64,000 bases of DNA from the NCBI GenBank assembly GCA_024663395.1, contig JANFAH010000008.1, positions 1,426,001 to 1,490,000 on the forward strand. Direction: 5' to 3'. Position numbers and translations under genes: made by a program. Each line of letters begins with the position of its first letter. The stretch's first letter is position 1. This document shows, piece by piece, positions 11,531 to 24,104 of the stretch. Under the pieces are notes generated by a model. The model saw only the letters and a program-made list of their open reading frames with translations, was not told the DNA's origin and searched no databases. The stretch comes from Pisolithus tinctorius. Lineage: Eukaryota; Basidiomycota; Agaricomycetes; Boletales; Pisolithaceae.

Positions 11531-14496
11531 CTACTGCTTGGCCCTGGCCGCCATCTACCAGAATTGGCGTAAGCGTGGGCGGGAATGCAGAAGCGAATCC
11601 ACATACCAAGTTAAGAGCAGATCCAGCTTTGAACCATTCAATTTGACCCTCGTTAAAGGAGTGAGAGAGGGAAATTTCCTGGGAAACACGTCAGTAAGAC
11701 ATTCTTGTTGCGAACCTGGGAGGTCACACTCACATCCTTGGTACCATCTGCGTGCTTAGCGACGAGGGTAAGGTTCTTGGCTGGAGCGAAGGATTCAAGA
11801 CCCAGGATGTCGACTTTGTCGTCAGGACGGATCTTGTCGTAATCTTCTGGGTTGGTGAAGGTCAAGGCAAGCATACCCTGCTTCTTCAAGTTGGTTTCGT
11901 GGATACGGGCGAAGGAGCGGACAATGACAGCGAGACCGCCAAGGTATCGGGGCTCAAGAGCAGCATGCTCACGGGAAGAACCCTCTCCATAGTTGTGGTC
12001 ACCGATAACAACCCACTTGATACCCTTGGACTTGTAGTCTGCGGCGGTTTGGGGGACGGAACCATACTCGCCGGTAAACTGGTTCTTAACCTTGTTAGCC
12101 TCACCATTCTCAGAGTTGATGGCACCAATCAGAAGGTTTTCTAACAAAAATTCAGATTCGTATCCACATCGTCAACGAGGGAGTGGTCTACGCACGGGAG
12201 ATGTTCTGAAGGTGACCACGGTATTTGAGCCAGGGACCACCAGCACTAATATGGTCGGTGGCTGTGTAACGTTCAGTGAGACTACTGCACACATCGGGAA
12301 TAACGCCAGGATCACTCACTGCACTTGCCCTTGACCTTGATCAAGATCAGAAGGTCAGTGGGAGTCTTACCATCCCATGGTTGGAACGGCTGCAGAAGCT
12401 GGAGACGGTCGCTCTTGGGATCAACGGCAACATTGACACTGGCACGGTCCGTGGGGGGTGGCTGGAAAGTATCCTGGCCAGGGTCATATCCTTGAGGAGG
12501 AAGCTCAAACCCTGAGGGGTCCGAGAACCTGAATGGCTTGCCATCGGCTCCGATCAGCGTGTCCTTCATGGGGTTGAAGGTGAGGTCACCAGCAAATGCC
12601 ATGGCAGTCACAATATCGGGGCTGGCAACGAAGGCATGAGTAGCGGGGTTAGCGTCGTTGCGGCCTGTGAAGTTGCGGTTGTACGAGGTAATGACTAAAG
12701 ATGGTGGAGTTAAAGAGGTTTGCCACGCCAACCAAATGAATGCCTACTTGAGTTGGGCTCGCCCTTCTTGACGTCCCTTCTGTCCCATTGGCCGATGCAA
12801 GGACCACAAGCGTTTGCAAGAACAAGACCTCCCACGTTCTCAAAGATACCTATTTGACCATCACGCTCAATGGTGGCCCGGACCTGCTCAGAGCCGGGGG
12901 TGATAGTGAACTGGCTCTTAACTTGCAAGCCATGGTCAGCGGCCTCTTGAGCAATGGCAGCCGAACGGGACATGTCTTCGTACGAGGAATTCGTGCAAGA
13001 ACCGATGAGGGCAACCTTGAGCTCCTCAGGCCACTCGTTCTTCTTGACTTCCTCGGCAAACTTGGACAGAGGCGTGGCAAGATCAGGAGTGAAAGGACCA
13101 TTAATGTGGGGCTCCAGCTCGGACAAGTTCTGCGCGGTCGAAGGGTCTGAGTGAATAAAGTTAGAACCTTCGTATGACAGACTCACGATTTCAATGTTTT
13201 GGTCATATTCAGCCCCTTCGTCGGCCTTGAGATTGTGTGCAAAGCGTTGAGCATACTGAGCAATCTCATGACGTTTGGTAGCGTTGAGATAATCGGTCAT
13301 ACGGTGGTTGAAGGGGAAAAGCGAAGTCGTAGCACCGATTTCAGCGCCCATGTTACAAATGGTAGCCATGCCTGTGCAAGAGAGGGACTCTACACCGGAA
13401 CCACGATACTCGACAATTGCGCCAGTTCCACCCTTAACGGTCAGAATGCCTGCGACCTTGAGGATGACGTCTGCATGACGAGGATAATGAGCACGGAAGT
13501 TACGAGTGGAAAACGTGTTCCATACCCTTCGGAGTCGTCCATCCACTAATCTTGCCGGTCAGGTTAACGCCAATGACCTTGGGGCACTTAAGCTCCCAAG
13601 GAATACCTGCCATGACGTCGACAGCATCGGCACCACCGACACCACAAGCCACCATCCCAAGGCCACCAGCGTTGGGTGTATGCGAGTCGGTACCGATCAT
13701 GAGACCACCGGGGAAGGCATAGTTCTCCAAGATGATCTGGTGAATGATACCGGAGCCAGGTTTCCAGAAGCCGAGACCGTACTGTTGAAGGAAAGGTTGT
13801 GAGTAACGATGAAATGAGAGAGGGTGCCGACAATACCTTGGCGGTAGCGGTAGCCAAGAAGTCGTACACTTCCTTGTTGATGTCAATAGCTCGTTGCAAA
13901 TCCTTGACACCGCCGATCTGAGCCTCAATCAAGTGGTCGCAGTGGACAGTGGTAGGGACGGCGGCTGTGTCCATTCCGGACGACATGAATTGGAGGAGGG
14001 CCATCTGAATGACGTCAGTATTGTAATCGCATTTACGTTGGAGATAAGCAGTATACCTGTGCAGTCGCATCCTGGCAAGCTACGCGCTGGGAAGAACGAT
14101 GTCTGAGCTTGAGGACGGGAATGAGACGTGACAGAGACGTACGTCTGGACGGAGCCTGAGGTAGCTGACACCGCGCTGAATGTCCTGGTTATGAGGGTCG
14201 TCCAAATGTCCATATACGATTTTCTCCGACAGCGTCAAAGGACGACGCAACCTGAGCCGTCAAACCGTGGTCAGTCGTCATTGAGCTACACACTGTAATA
14301 CCACCCCCACGAACCTTTCTCGGACGATGGTGAGGTTGTCCTCGATTCGTTGGTAGTTGATGTAGGCGTTCTTTTCGAACAACGACATGGGAACCTTGGT
14401 GTCGCCAATTCTGGGTGCAGCGGTGGCCAAGCCAGCAGCCAGGCGCTGCAGGGGGCGCACGCAGGCGTCGCAAGCTGTGCGGGTGAGTGTCAGCAT
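11531..14496 (-). CDS. aco1: Mitochondrial aconitate hydratase
   Basis: Aconitase converts citrate to isocitrate in the TCA cycle through a 4Fe-4S cluster. The N-terminus [20 protein letters not shown] is rich in Arg and Ala and fits a mitochondrial presequence. It is followed by [18 protein letters not shown] and, after an intron, [18 protein letters not shown]. Downstream exons show [22 protein letters not shown], the cluster-ligand segments [13 protein letters not shown] and [12 protein letters not shown], and the domain-4 segment [18 protein letters not shown]. The C-terminus [18 protein letters not shown] is joined by an intron to a last exon at 11531-11554 (MAARAKQ, TAG). An in-frame ATG 51 bp upstream (14547) is possible, but the shorter start gives the better presequence. 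The neighbour on the same strand ends 224 bp upstream. No lesions seen. Confidence 0.93.
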
Positions 14497-14719
14497 CGTC
14501 GGACACAGCGGCCAAAGCTCGTCTCTCGAGTGAAGCGCGAAATTCACCGGGAGCGGCGCATTATATAAACACGTGACTCAGCCAATCACAGCCATTGTTT
14601 TACTATCTCCGCATCAGACTACCCATTTATGGAAACACATTCACACGCTACGGGCAAACATCGACGGCCGACACTCCTAAGGCACACGGGACACGATCCC
14701 GTCGCATTCCGTGCATCAT

Positions 14720-17700
14720 TCACATGGTCACTGACGCATACCCGAAACTAGTCCCTTCCAAGCCTCGAGCTATCAGCGCAAACTGCTGCGCAGCTTCCCT
14801 GGTCTTCTTCGGTGACCTCGATCTGTGTTAGCCACTGTGTCAGGATCGGCCGCCAAAATGATATGAGGTCAACCAACCCTATCACAGCCTTCACAAATGC
14901 CCGTTTGGCCTCTGGTGTGGCTTTCGACTCAACAAAGTCATCCTACCACCAGCAAAATTAACTCCGCAACACTGATGTAAAAATAGAAGCATACAGCAAA
15001 GAGTATCCCATTCATCCACTCTCTCGTCTCAGCTGGATACTTTGACGCGATCGTGGAAAGAAGCTCGATGAGGTTGGCAGTCGCAGATCGGGGGGCAACG
15101 CCTGCAAACCCAGACAGCACTGCTCGAAGAATTGGCTGACCGTACTGGTGGACCAACACTCTGCTTGTGTCTCCTAATTCATCACTACTCGCAGTTCGGC
15201 GCACGAGCGTTTCCTATACCATGTTAGACCAATCTTGTATTTAGGATCATTACCCACCAGAAACATGCACGTAGCCACAAGGGAGTAACGTTCCTGCATC
15301 GAAAGCGACCTTACCGCACATTGCATCAAAGCATCCAACGCTCCAGGAGGCAAACTATAAAATATCGTGATGAAATGTTTTGCAACCTTACCACGCTAAC
15401 TTGAGTGTGCGCTACCGAAGCCTAAAACATCGGCCACTCACAGAGTCCAGACAGCCAAAGAACGCTTGCACGATATCTGGATTCTGTCAGTCGTATCAGA
15501 GGCAATCCATCATGTCAGAAAAATGCGAACAACGTGACGCACCGACTCTAATGCACCAGGTTGACCCAGCATAGACAATGACGTCTGCAGTATCACCGGA
15601 AGCGCGTCAGACAAAATTGCAATAGCCTCCGCATTCGGACATGGCTTGATGGTCGGTGCCACAATCGGAGGTGGAGGATCGAGTTGAATGATAAGCGATT
15701 TCGCAAGTGACAACCAGACAGCCGTCAAGTGTCGTTGACATGCTATGCATATCAATCCCAACAACGGACCAGCTGGCAGGGACAGCAATGTCGTATCCGA
15801 TGGTAGAGACGTAACGGAACGGATGAGGTCACTGAGTGCCTGGTCTAGTGTCACAGGAAGGAACAGCAAGCAAACCGCGATTCCTTACATCGCTCACGCT
15901 TGCATCCCCTGACCAAACCTCAATCGTGCTCCTAATCGCATTGAATATGTCTTCTCGGAGTTTCACCATACGATAATCATTGCGAGCTCGCTGCAATTGT
16001 TCCGCTTCGGCTTGATCAGCAGGAGACGACTCTTCAAGGACAAGTAACGAGTCCGTGGTCCGCGTAAGACCCTTGGATACTCCTGTAAGAGTCTGGAGCT
16101 GAAGTATCATTACCGAACGCGCTTCCTCTGGGAGCTATAGAAAGTAAGGAACAAGCCCGATAGAAGGCGCGAGCACACGAACCTGTGAAGAAGATCCGAG
16201 AGCTTGTCCCAACTTCTCAACCACTGGGTTAACGATGGCAAGTATCGGCGGAATCTCTTCTTCCGGAGGGAGCGCTTGGATGACACTGGCAATGGACTGC
16301 AACACCTTACTCTTCTCCGTATCCTGTTTACGGTCGGTTTTCAGACGTTCCACCACGGCGTAATGTCCGCATGCGCACTCACCGGAATTCCAGTTAAACC
16401 TGCATGTAATTCGCCAAATGCACCGATGTGCGGTGCCAGCGCAACACGGTTGGCATCACACAAATCACGCAAGGAGTTGGCAGCTGGGAGGCATAGAGAA
16501 GGTTCTGGGAGAGCCGCGGCGACGTACGAAATGGCGTTCATTAATAGCGAAGGGTTAGATGCAGGACTAGCAGCCTTGTTTTGTGTGGTGAACCATGATG
16601 CATATGTGCCTAGAAGAGAACGAAGGGGAATAAGAAAAAGGGTTCCAAGGATGAAAAAAGCACTCACCAATAAGACCGAGCATCGTTCGTCGGACCCTGT
16701 CTTGTCCAACCCTAGGCAAATGGCTCAAGACTTCCGAACCAAATAACTGGGACACCAAAGGATTGTCTTCTAGCGGCAACGCTTCCTGGACCGACATAAT
16801 GCAGTGCAAAGTTGCCTCGATTTCCTGGGGTTCATCAATGCCAGGCATCCACGCATTCAAGACGTAGACAACTGCATACCTCCCATTCATTTTGCGCCGC
16901 CGAATGCAAGAGACGTTCTTGAATGTCGTTCAGGTAATATGCGAGCATGTCATTTCGGAGAATATAGTATCTAGTTTTCGGGTTAGAGAATGTCTCAATG
17001 TCCAACATCGAGGACGTACGCATTAATAAGCGTATCTCCAACATCTCGTCGATACCTGATCACCGGTCAGGACACTTCTTGAAATCGCAAGCAATACTTA
17101 CACCTGAAACTTCTCCACCTGATCTGATAATAATCACGAGTCAGCCATTGAAATGACTACCACGAGCTTCATTCAACAGACCTTTCGTCCAGGATGCAAG
17201 TACGTTCTGAGAAGGCCACGCAACTTTCCTCCGTAGAACCTTGACAAGTTCAGCGTAAACAGCATGTACCACAGCCATCCGATTCTGCTCCTCTACCGCC
17301 AACGGTGATGAAGACGCATCCTCGCCCCTGCCGTCCTCATCGAAGTCGACGCTCCACAGAGACTCTTGTAAGAGATACCAAAACCCAAGCGTCATCTCAC
17401 TCTCTTCCTCATCAACGCCGTAGTACCCAGGCAACCCAGTATAACTCAACAACACCCGGAGGAAGCCCTGTATCAGGTGTGACCTCGTCTGCTGAGAACC
17501 AGGTACGAGCTTATGTGATGTGATATTAGAGGCAAAATAAGTGTTGGAATGGTCACCGAGCGTAGTGATCAGTTTGCACAGCGAATGAGATGCCTCGACC
17601 AAACGTTCGGCTAGACGCACGAATGATCGATCACCTGCCCAGGCTTTGTGAGGTGTGTAAACGTACATGAAGTACTCGATTGCAGTATCCGGGTTCCCCA

Positions 17701-18909
17701 TATATCGAGCCAGAGGAGTAGTGGTTCTGTCAACGTTGCAGTTCCTGCTCCAGCAACCAGAGGAGAGCGGGACATGATTTCCTGTAAGGTGTCTGAAGCC
17801 GGCGTAAAAATGTCGGGGTCTAGTTCGGCATCCGGCGACGAAGGGTTGAGTAGCAATATCAGTAATGGTATCACAGGAGTGATATCACTGAGAGGGAAGC
17901 AAGATGAACGGAAGTTCGACCACAAAAAAAAACGAGTGTGACGCTCATTACTCACTCCGCACGAAGGATCGACATCCATGCTTGTAAACATTTCAACGCA
18001 GGTTCTATTTCGCGAGCGACGATTTGAGAACGGGGTTGAGAGATCGTTCCGGTGACGGCTCGGACGACCAGCGGAGACGCGTCGAGAAGTGTCTGTTTCA
18101 TTTGCATCCTACATAACAACGCCATCGTCAGCAGGCTGATGTTTGCCAAACTGAGAGAAGGCCCCAGCTGATGTGCTCACTTCCTTGGCCCCACCAAATC
18201 AGCCGATTCCACCTCCTCCGCAACGATAGAAAGGAATTCGAGGATACTGCTTGTCGGTGCTCCTTGACCGGACAGAAATCTCACAGTTGAGACTATCCAG
18301 TCTGGCCATCCAGAAGGCGTTCCTGCGGCAAGCTTCAGAGCCAAGGACGTGATCTGCAGCACCGCATAAAAAAGCGCTGGACACTCTTAGATCGGCATGT
18401 ACCTACAGCGACGAACAGTTTCCGTAGAATAACCTTGTTTTTGCCCGACAAGACGGCATGCGATGTAAGATCTAAAAGCAAGTCACGCAGAAAAGGCGCG
18501 TTATCTGGCGGAAACGACTCCCTGGCAACGTAGATATTTAGTAGATACGTTATTGGTGATCGGCGAAAGGCTGTCTGTCATTAAAGCACACCACTCACCA
18601 GTCACGAGCGATCTTGACTTGGATGGTATGTGCACCGAAGAACTGCACGTTGAAATCCTCGTGATTCAAGAACGGAATGACGAGTCCCCAGGCCTCGTAT
18701 CGCTTCTGGATGTCGAAAAGCTCCTGTTGCAGTCTGCGCTGCGTATCGGACGACACCTGCACGCCACGAGCTGGGGAATAGGCTTCCTGTATCAACTAAC
18801 GAGCCTCCTAAGCCAACGTCGCAGGGGGTGTGGGCGCGAAAGGATTCACCTGAGCCGCTTGGACGATGTCGGACTGAGGCAAGACTGGAAGAAAGCTCGC
18901 CTGGGCCAT
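14720..18909 (-). CDS. Importin-13/Kap122-type nuclear transport receptor
   Basis: Large multi-exon gene of the importin-beta superfamily, which carries cargo through nuclear pores under Ran control. Exon 1 (from 18909) encodes MAQASFLPVLPQSDIVQAAQ. Exon 2 encodes EAYSPARGVQVSSDTQRRLQ, continuing into a typical N-terminal HEAT repeat (FDIQKRYEAWGLVIPFL, NVQFFGAHTIQVKIARDW). Mid-protein exons include SYVAAALPEPSLCLPAANSL and RDLCDANRVALAPHIG, as in IPO13/transportin-3. The C-terminus (REAAQQFALIARGLEG, ASVTM, stop at 14720) also matches that group. The protein is all-helical HEAT repeats with no catalytic site. Many introns of about 50-60 bp were not all resolved. A fragment of exon 2 has been copied to about 21.32-21.35 kb with a decayed context. 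Choice of IPO13 over transportin-3 is from remembered family patterns. Confidence 0.85.
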
Positions 18910-18984
18910 TTTCAATGTATGGTGGATTGCTGCAAAGACGCAAGCAAAGGATCACACTGCATCCACAGCTTTTCTGATAACCAC

Positions 18985-19790
18985 ATGGATGGAATACAGC
19001 GAGTATCGATATCTAACCAATAACTGGGACAGCGTGAAGGACTTTCCAAAGTACACGCCTTTCCAGATAAATCCTTTGTCGAGCCTCGGCGGGAGCTGCA
19101 CCAGCGAAAGCAACGCCATCGCGGGTTTGAAGCCACCCGGGGATCTATCCACAGCAAAACGACCTACTTTCGCCCACTCGTCTACCACCGGAAGAGCCAA
19201 GAGTGCCATCCACGAGAACGTCCATAACTATTCGTAAACTGATCCTCTGAGGCGTCGGCCCGTCTCCTTCGCCCAAGCTCGCTCCAGTAGCACTCCGACC
19301 CATTCAGAGCGATAAAGTCCACTTGTACCACAACTCTGCGCCCCGCTCAACTGTATGGAGTTCGATGTGGAATGTTCCCAGAACACTGCCAGGATGGCCG
19401 AACGGATTTACTGAAGGCACCCCTTCCCATGAAACCAAAGGAAGGAGAAGAAGCATGTAATGGCGAGAGAATGATATGCCCCAATTCCAATTCAGCACAA
19501 AGTAGGTCAACCAAAGCGAGAGATATAACATCTCCAGGGCACGCAGATATCTAGGCACGAGTGGAAGTGGATGATCGAGAATGGAATCACCTGTCCGCCA
19601 GCCGAAGTTGGGAGAGAAATTTCAAACGGTTTCTGTGGAGGTGTGGAAAGCCAGTCCATGGAGGAAAGCCTATTTCGCGGCGTACACCAAGATTCGAGCC
19701 CTTGAATTACTGGGATTCCCCACGACCAATTCCAACCTATAGCCCAAATGGTCAGCCCACTCCGCACATGTCCTCCGAGGATGTAATCGT
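18985..19790 (-). pseudogene. Dead wax-synthase-like gene, copy A
   Basis: Broken copy of the intact genes at 21445-22741 and 24105-25412. Recognisable pieces in three frames, C- to N-terminal: LLALPVVDEWAKVGRFAVDR and MALLSLVQLPPRLDKGF near 18985-19210; PRYLRALEMLYLSLWLTYF and PGSVLGTFHIELHTVERG near 19304-19558; AIGWNWSWGIPVIQ near 19700-19740. Stops, frameshifts and an internal deletion joining NWNWGISFS to MLLLLPLVSWEG rule out a working protein. Its 3' end abuts the importin start at 18909. Confidence 0.85.
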
Positions 19791-19966
19791 TGTGTCTACG
19801 CTGCACGGGACACAATTCCCTGCAGAATTCGTCACTTCTCTGGACGGTACGAACTACTAAGCAAGGTTTGTTTATTCACTCTTTCACTACGATCGGCATT
19901 GAATCTCGTTCGTGACCTGTGAAGCTAGGATTGGCGCATAGCTTCCAATGTGTGTTCAGTTTTAAC

Positions 19967-21200
19967 TGTACCACCACTCATCTTGGTTGAACACTTGTAT
20001 AAACGTTTTCACAGCGACACACAGGTGGATGCCAAAACCTACGTTGCTATCAAAATCCTGATTAGGGGTACAAGCAAACCCAGCGAAGGTGCTGAAGAAT
20101 GTAATCTGTTTACGAAGATCAAATCTGTCAATCAAAGCCCTCGGGGTTTCAGTACTATTTCTCTCCTGGACCACTTTTTCATCGAGAGTTCCACCGGAAT
20201 TGGAAAGCATACATGTGTTTCGTTACGCATGGCTTGGGCATGAATTTAGAAACGTTGCGCCCTTCTGGCTGGAAAACATTCGCAGTATCCATTGCGATGC
20301 GCATCATCAATGTGGATACGCTCACACAGGTAGTGTCTTGCGTCTTAAATGGTCTGTCATTGGTTGATTGGGCGTTGTTAAGACCTTAAATCTGACAATG
20401 TTCTTGTAAAACTGGGAGATGTGCCTAGTACAGTGATTGACGACTATCTACAAGCCAACTGAACTGTCACTTACGTTGTCCACACGCCCGAAGAGCCGTT
20501 GTCCCAACCTGTCATCTTCACGCAGTCCCAACTTCTCCCAAACTTCGGCCTCAGCACGTCCTTCGACCACATTTCCGTGTGCCTCATCAATTACAGTGAA
20601 AGTACGGAAATCATTTTTGTGTTGATACTCAGCGGGAGCTGCGATTTGAACAGCGTTACCACCCGTCACCCAGCTCACCCATTGGCATGGCATGTACCAG
20701 CCTGCGGTCGTCCGTGCGCCAGAAGTCATTCTCGGCCACCCATGGTCCTCACCTGTCGACACATGGACCATTGAGTGTCCGGTGCGTTGCATTTCCTGAC
20801 TGGATTCTGATCGCTTCTCCCAACTGAGTTGTTTGAGTCTATTAACCACTCCGGCGAGCCCAGCCACTTAGTCTATTTACACTTACAACGCGTGGTAGAC
20901 TACTCTGGTCCATTTCCTCCTCAACTTCTCAAAGCCTGCACATAGCACTCTCACTTCTTCGATGAAGATGGTCCGTGGTAGGCTTTCTGGGGTTCTGGTG
21001 TCAATCTTGACATTTTGCGTGCAGGGAGGCTTCGCCAAATCACGAAGGATACCCCAGCCGAGCCCTAAGACATTTTGTGTGACCTTGGGATCGATAGAGG
21101 ACGTACTGGGCGCTGCCGCGTTTATCCGTCGCTGTGTGACATTGGATTCTATCTTGCAGTCTAACACGCAAGAGTTATTGCATGATGCATAGCTGGAAAC
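19967..21200 (+). pseudogene. Dead SRPK-type protein kinase
   Basis: Plus-strand pieces follow the order of a fungal SRPK/CMGC kinase: YVAIKILIRG (beta-3 lysine) and SPRGFSTISLLDHF near 20040-20180; THGLGMNLETLRP near 20228; the catalytic loop DLKSDNVLVKLGDVP near 20382; SQPVIFTQSQLLPNFGL and LINYSES near 20500-20605; QPAVVRAPEVILGHPWSSPV near 20700-20760 (the APE activation-segment motif); AAAFIRRCVTLDS and NTQELLHDA near 21110-21190. At least one frameshift (near 20225) and several in-frame stops (near 20460, 20960 and 20990) interrupt it, so it is non-functional. Longer minus-strand frames across it are shadows. No intact parent is in the window. Confidence 0.82.
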
Positions 21201-21319
21201 CATCTAGGCGTCCCGCTGACGGATTTTGGAGTGGGAAGAGAGATGCTTCATCAAGAGGATTCAGTAAAATAGCATGATAATTTTGTTTGTTTTGCAAACT
21301 TTCGAAAAACCTGAATGCC

Positions 21320-21390
21320 TTAGCTCCCGCTGCAGTCTGCGCTGCGTATCGGACGACGCTGGGGCCATTTTCAATGTATAGTGGATTACT
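21320..21390 (-). pseudogene. Stray fragment of importin 5' exons
   Basis: Reverse complement encodes SSDTQRRLQREL, as in importin exon 2 (about 18730-18760). It is followed directly by the sequence around the importin start codon (GGCCATTTTCAATGTAT on the plus strand, compare 18904-18920), with the intervening 170 bp missing. It lies just 3' of wax-synthase copy B, the same relation the importin start has to the dead copy A. Confidence 0.8.
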
Positions 21391-21444
21391 GCAAAGACGG
21401 AAACTACATGGATGGAATATACCAATTGTCGATCTAACCAACAA

Positions 21445-22741
21445 CTAGGACAGCGTGAACAACGAGTACGCGAGGAATGGTAACGACGTTCCAAAACACA
21501 GACATTTCAAGACAAACCCATTGTCAACCCCAGGCGGGAGTTGCACCAGCGAAAGCAATGCCATCGTAGGTTTGAAGCCACCTGGGAATCTATCCACAGC
21601 AAAACGACCTACTCTCGCCCACTCGTCTACCACCGGAAGAGCCAAGAGCCCCATCCACGAGAACGTCCATATCCATCCGTAGACCGAACCTTTGAGACGT
21701 CGGCCCGTCCTCTTTGCCCAAGCTCGCTCCAACAGCACTCCGACGCCGTTCAAAGCGAAAAAGCCCACTTGTACCGCAATGTTACTTCCTCGCCCAACTG
21801 CACGGAGTTCGATGATGTGGAAGATGGCCGACATCATGAATGTTCCCAGAACACCACCAGGACGGCCGAACAGATATGCTAAAGGCACCCCTCCACAAGA
21901 AACCAGAGGAAAGCGGAACATCTGATGCCATCGTCGCCCCCAGAAGTCGCTCAATGATGTGGATAACCACGGTCTATCGAACAATGGAGGCCACTGTGAT
22001 GGGTGCTGGCGGAAGACGATGATGCATACGATAGCGAGAGAATAATATGCCCAGTTCAACGCAAAGTAAGTCAACCAAACCGCGAGATATAATATCTGCA
22101 GGGCACGCAGATATCTGGGCACGAATGGAAGAGAATAATCGAGGATGGAATCACCCTTCCACGAACCGAGGTTGGGAGAGTAGGTGCAAACGGTTTCTGT
22201 GAAAGCGTCGAAAGCCAGTCCACAGAAGATCGCACGCGCCACCGCGTAAACCAAGAACTGAGCCCTCGAATTTGTTTCGAATGATGGCTTTGCAATGGGG
22301 ATTTCCCGTGACCAATTCCAACCGACGCCGCGCGAATTTAAAAGTAGATCCCACGCATTCCAAAAGGCCGTAGGAATGCTAGCTGGAACACCGTTTCGGA
22401 CGTAGAGTTCTCGTGCCAGAGCCCAAGGTATCACCCGTCCAGATACCATCAGGATATGACTCTGTTCCATGAATTTACTATCCACTACATCTGGATGTAA
22501 GTGGACGGACACTCACGACGAAAATGGCATTTGCCTGAGCTTTTTCATGGTTTCCACAAGAGAAGTCGAGTGCCGAAACAGCCCGCCACGCAAGCCATAG
22601 TACAACGGGTAGCAGGGCAATACGAAGCAACGCGGTATTCTTTAGTTGCACCAACGCCCCCATAAAATACTGCATGGCAAAGATAGGTAGAACATAAATG
22701 GCGATATCCTCGCCTGCTGGGCAAAGCTTTTCTGTTGTCAT
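21445..22741 (-). CDS. Wax-synthase-domain membrane acyltransferase, copy B
   Basis: Two exons, 22741-22517 and 22461-21445, about 413 aa. Wax-synthase-type MBOAT proteins transfer acyl groups to alcohols in the ER membrane; in fungi, relatives also acetylate secondary metabolites. Visible features are hydrophobic segments throughout, FWNAWDLLLNSRGVGWNW, RPWLSTSLSDFWGRRWHQMF (the family's core motif) and a conserved histidine in MSAIFHIIELRAVGRGSN. ATG 22741 (MTTEKLCPAGEDIA) aligns with copy C; an in-frame ATG at 22786 would add 15 residues. No lesion is seen. Substrate unknown. It is one of three paralogues in 6.5 kb. Confidence 0.85.
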
Positions 22742-22799
22742 TGTAAATTCTGGAGTTTTCAGAGTCAGTACTGGAGCGTTCACCATTCATAGTCGAAAA

Positions 22800-24100
22800 A
22801 TGTAAACTTTGTGTGCCCTGCTCGTCTGATGTCGACGAGCGATTGAGAGAACAGTGGGAAACCCACAGTCGTTGTGGTTAACACAGCGAGAAGTGCTTGC
22901 TATCGTATCATTCTTATGCTCTGACGTTATTCGCCTCCCCCTGAGTTCTGAATGCTGTGTCGACTAGCCGGATGGGAAGTGACCTGGACCGTCGACGGCC
23001 CTGCATTTATACAGAAATAGCAGTAAGTACTGCAACGATGCAGTCAAACCAAAGCAAGGAAATGCAAAAGTTGGCCATGAAGCTTTGAAGTAGCACTCAA
23101 ATACAGAGTGCGGAAGTTCGCCGTGCCATCAGATCTAGATCTCAAGGTCTCACATATGGTACACACTTGAGATCTTGAGAGCGGACCAGGCGCTCAAGCT
23201 TACTCGCAATGGTCACGCCAATACATCAGAAAAAGGTCAAGCCTGAACCCATTGTGAAACTTCCATCCACACGCTCAGACTCAGCACCAGGTACGATTCC
23301 ATCTTTGGCGGGAAATTAAACCTAGCTAGTCCAGAAGAACTTACAATAATCCTTGCGTACAGGATCTCTAACATCGCCCAGAACACCATTTCGAATAAGG
23401 CATCAGAATCAAGGGATTTGTCGGCGCATTAGATCATGAATGAGGCACATTCAAGGTCTGTCAAGATACCTGCGACATTAGTCGTATCTACACGCACATC
23501 TGTGTCACGTTTCGTGCACGACCTATCAGAAGCAGTCATCAATGCATCATGCATCATGCCTCGTGGGGTTTGCGTGGGGTATTGCACTTCATTAGTCGAT
23601 AGCCACGATGAATATGAGTGCCAGTTCCGTTCGTATTGCAGGTTGAAAGCGAAAAAAATTAGGAACAGGGTAAGCGGTCCAGAAGTTCCATCGTGGGCTC
23701 CCGCAATTTGAGCTATGCACATACTAGTTTTGCATGACCAATGACCAGTTTAATTGCAACTTGTGGCCGAAAGTTCCAATTGGGACTTTTTACACACTTT
23801 GCAAGTCAACGAGCAATTGACATTGCAGGGCCTGCACTTGCCCATGCAGTTTCAAGAGCACCAGAAACGTTGACGAGATGAAGGTCTCCCCCGCCTTCTT
23901 CCATGTCACAGAGTGGGAGTCGGGGAGGCGGAGAAATGAGCAGACCCGGACATCACCGCGACCTCCTAGCACCGCCACCTGCATATCAATTTCTGGCGCA
24001 GTTCAGATCCTAGGCTGGAATTTTGGCTTGTCTTCGTGTTCAAAGTAGCGCCTCGTTGATTTTTATTGTATGGTTAGAGTACAGGATATCAATGGGACCG
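22800..24100. other. Intergenic, no gene supported
   Basis: Only short unconvincing frames. A 10-bp perfect inverted repeat is at 23137-23146 and 23166-23175 (AGATCTCAAG / CTTGAGATCT, 19-nt loop). A short ATGCATC-type run lies near 23540-23560. Confidence 0.5.
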
Positions 24101-24104
24101 ACGA

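Noticed and set aside
12710..13549. Long plus-strand frames across aconitase
   Set aside because: Shadows of the minus-strand coding exons, which carry all aconitase motifs.
20448..21203. Minus-strand frames of 100-140 codons that look protein-like
   Set aside because: They are the complement of a plus-strand SRPK pseudogene whose kinase motifs are in correct order.
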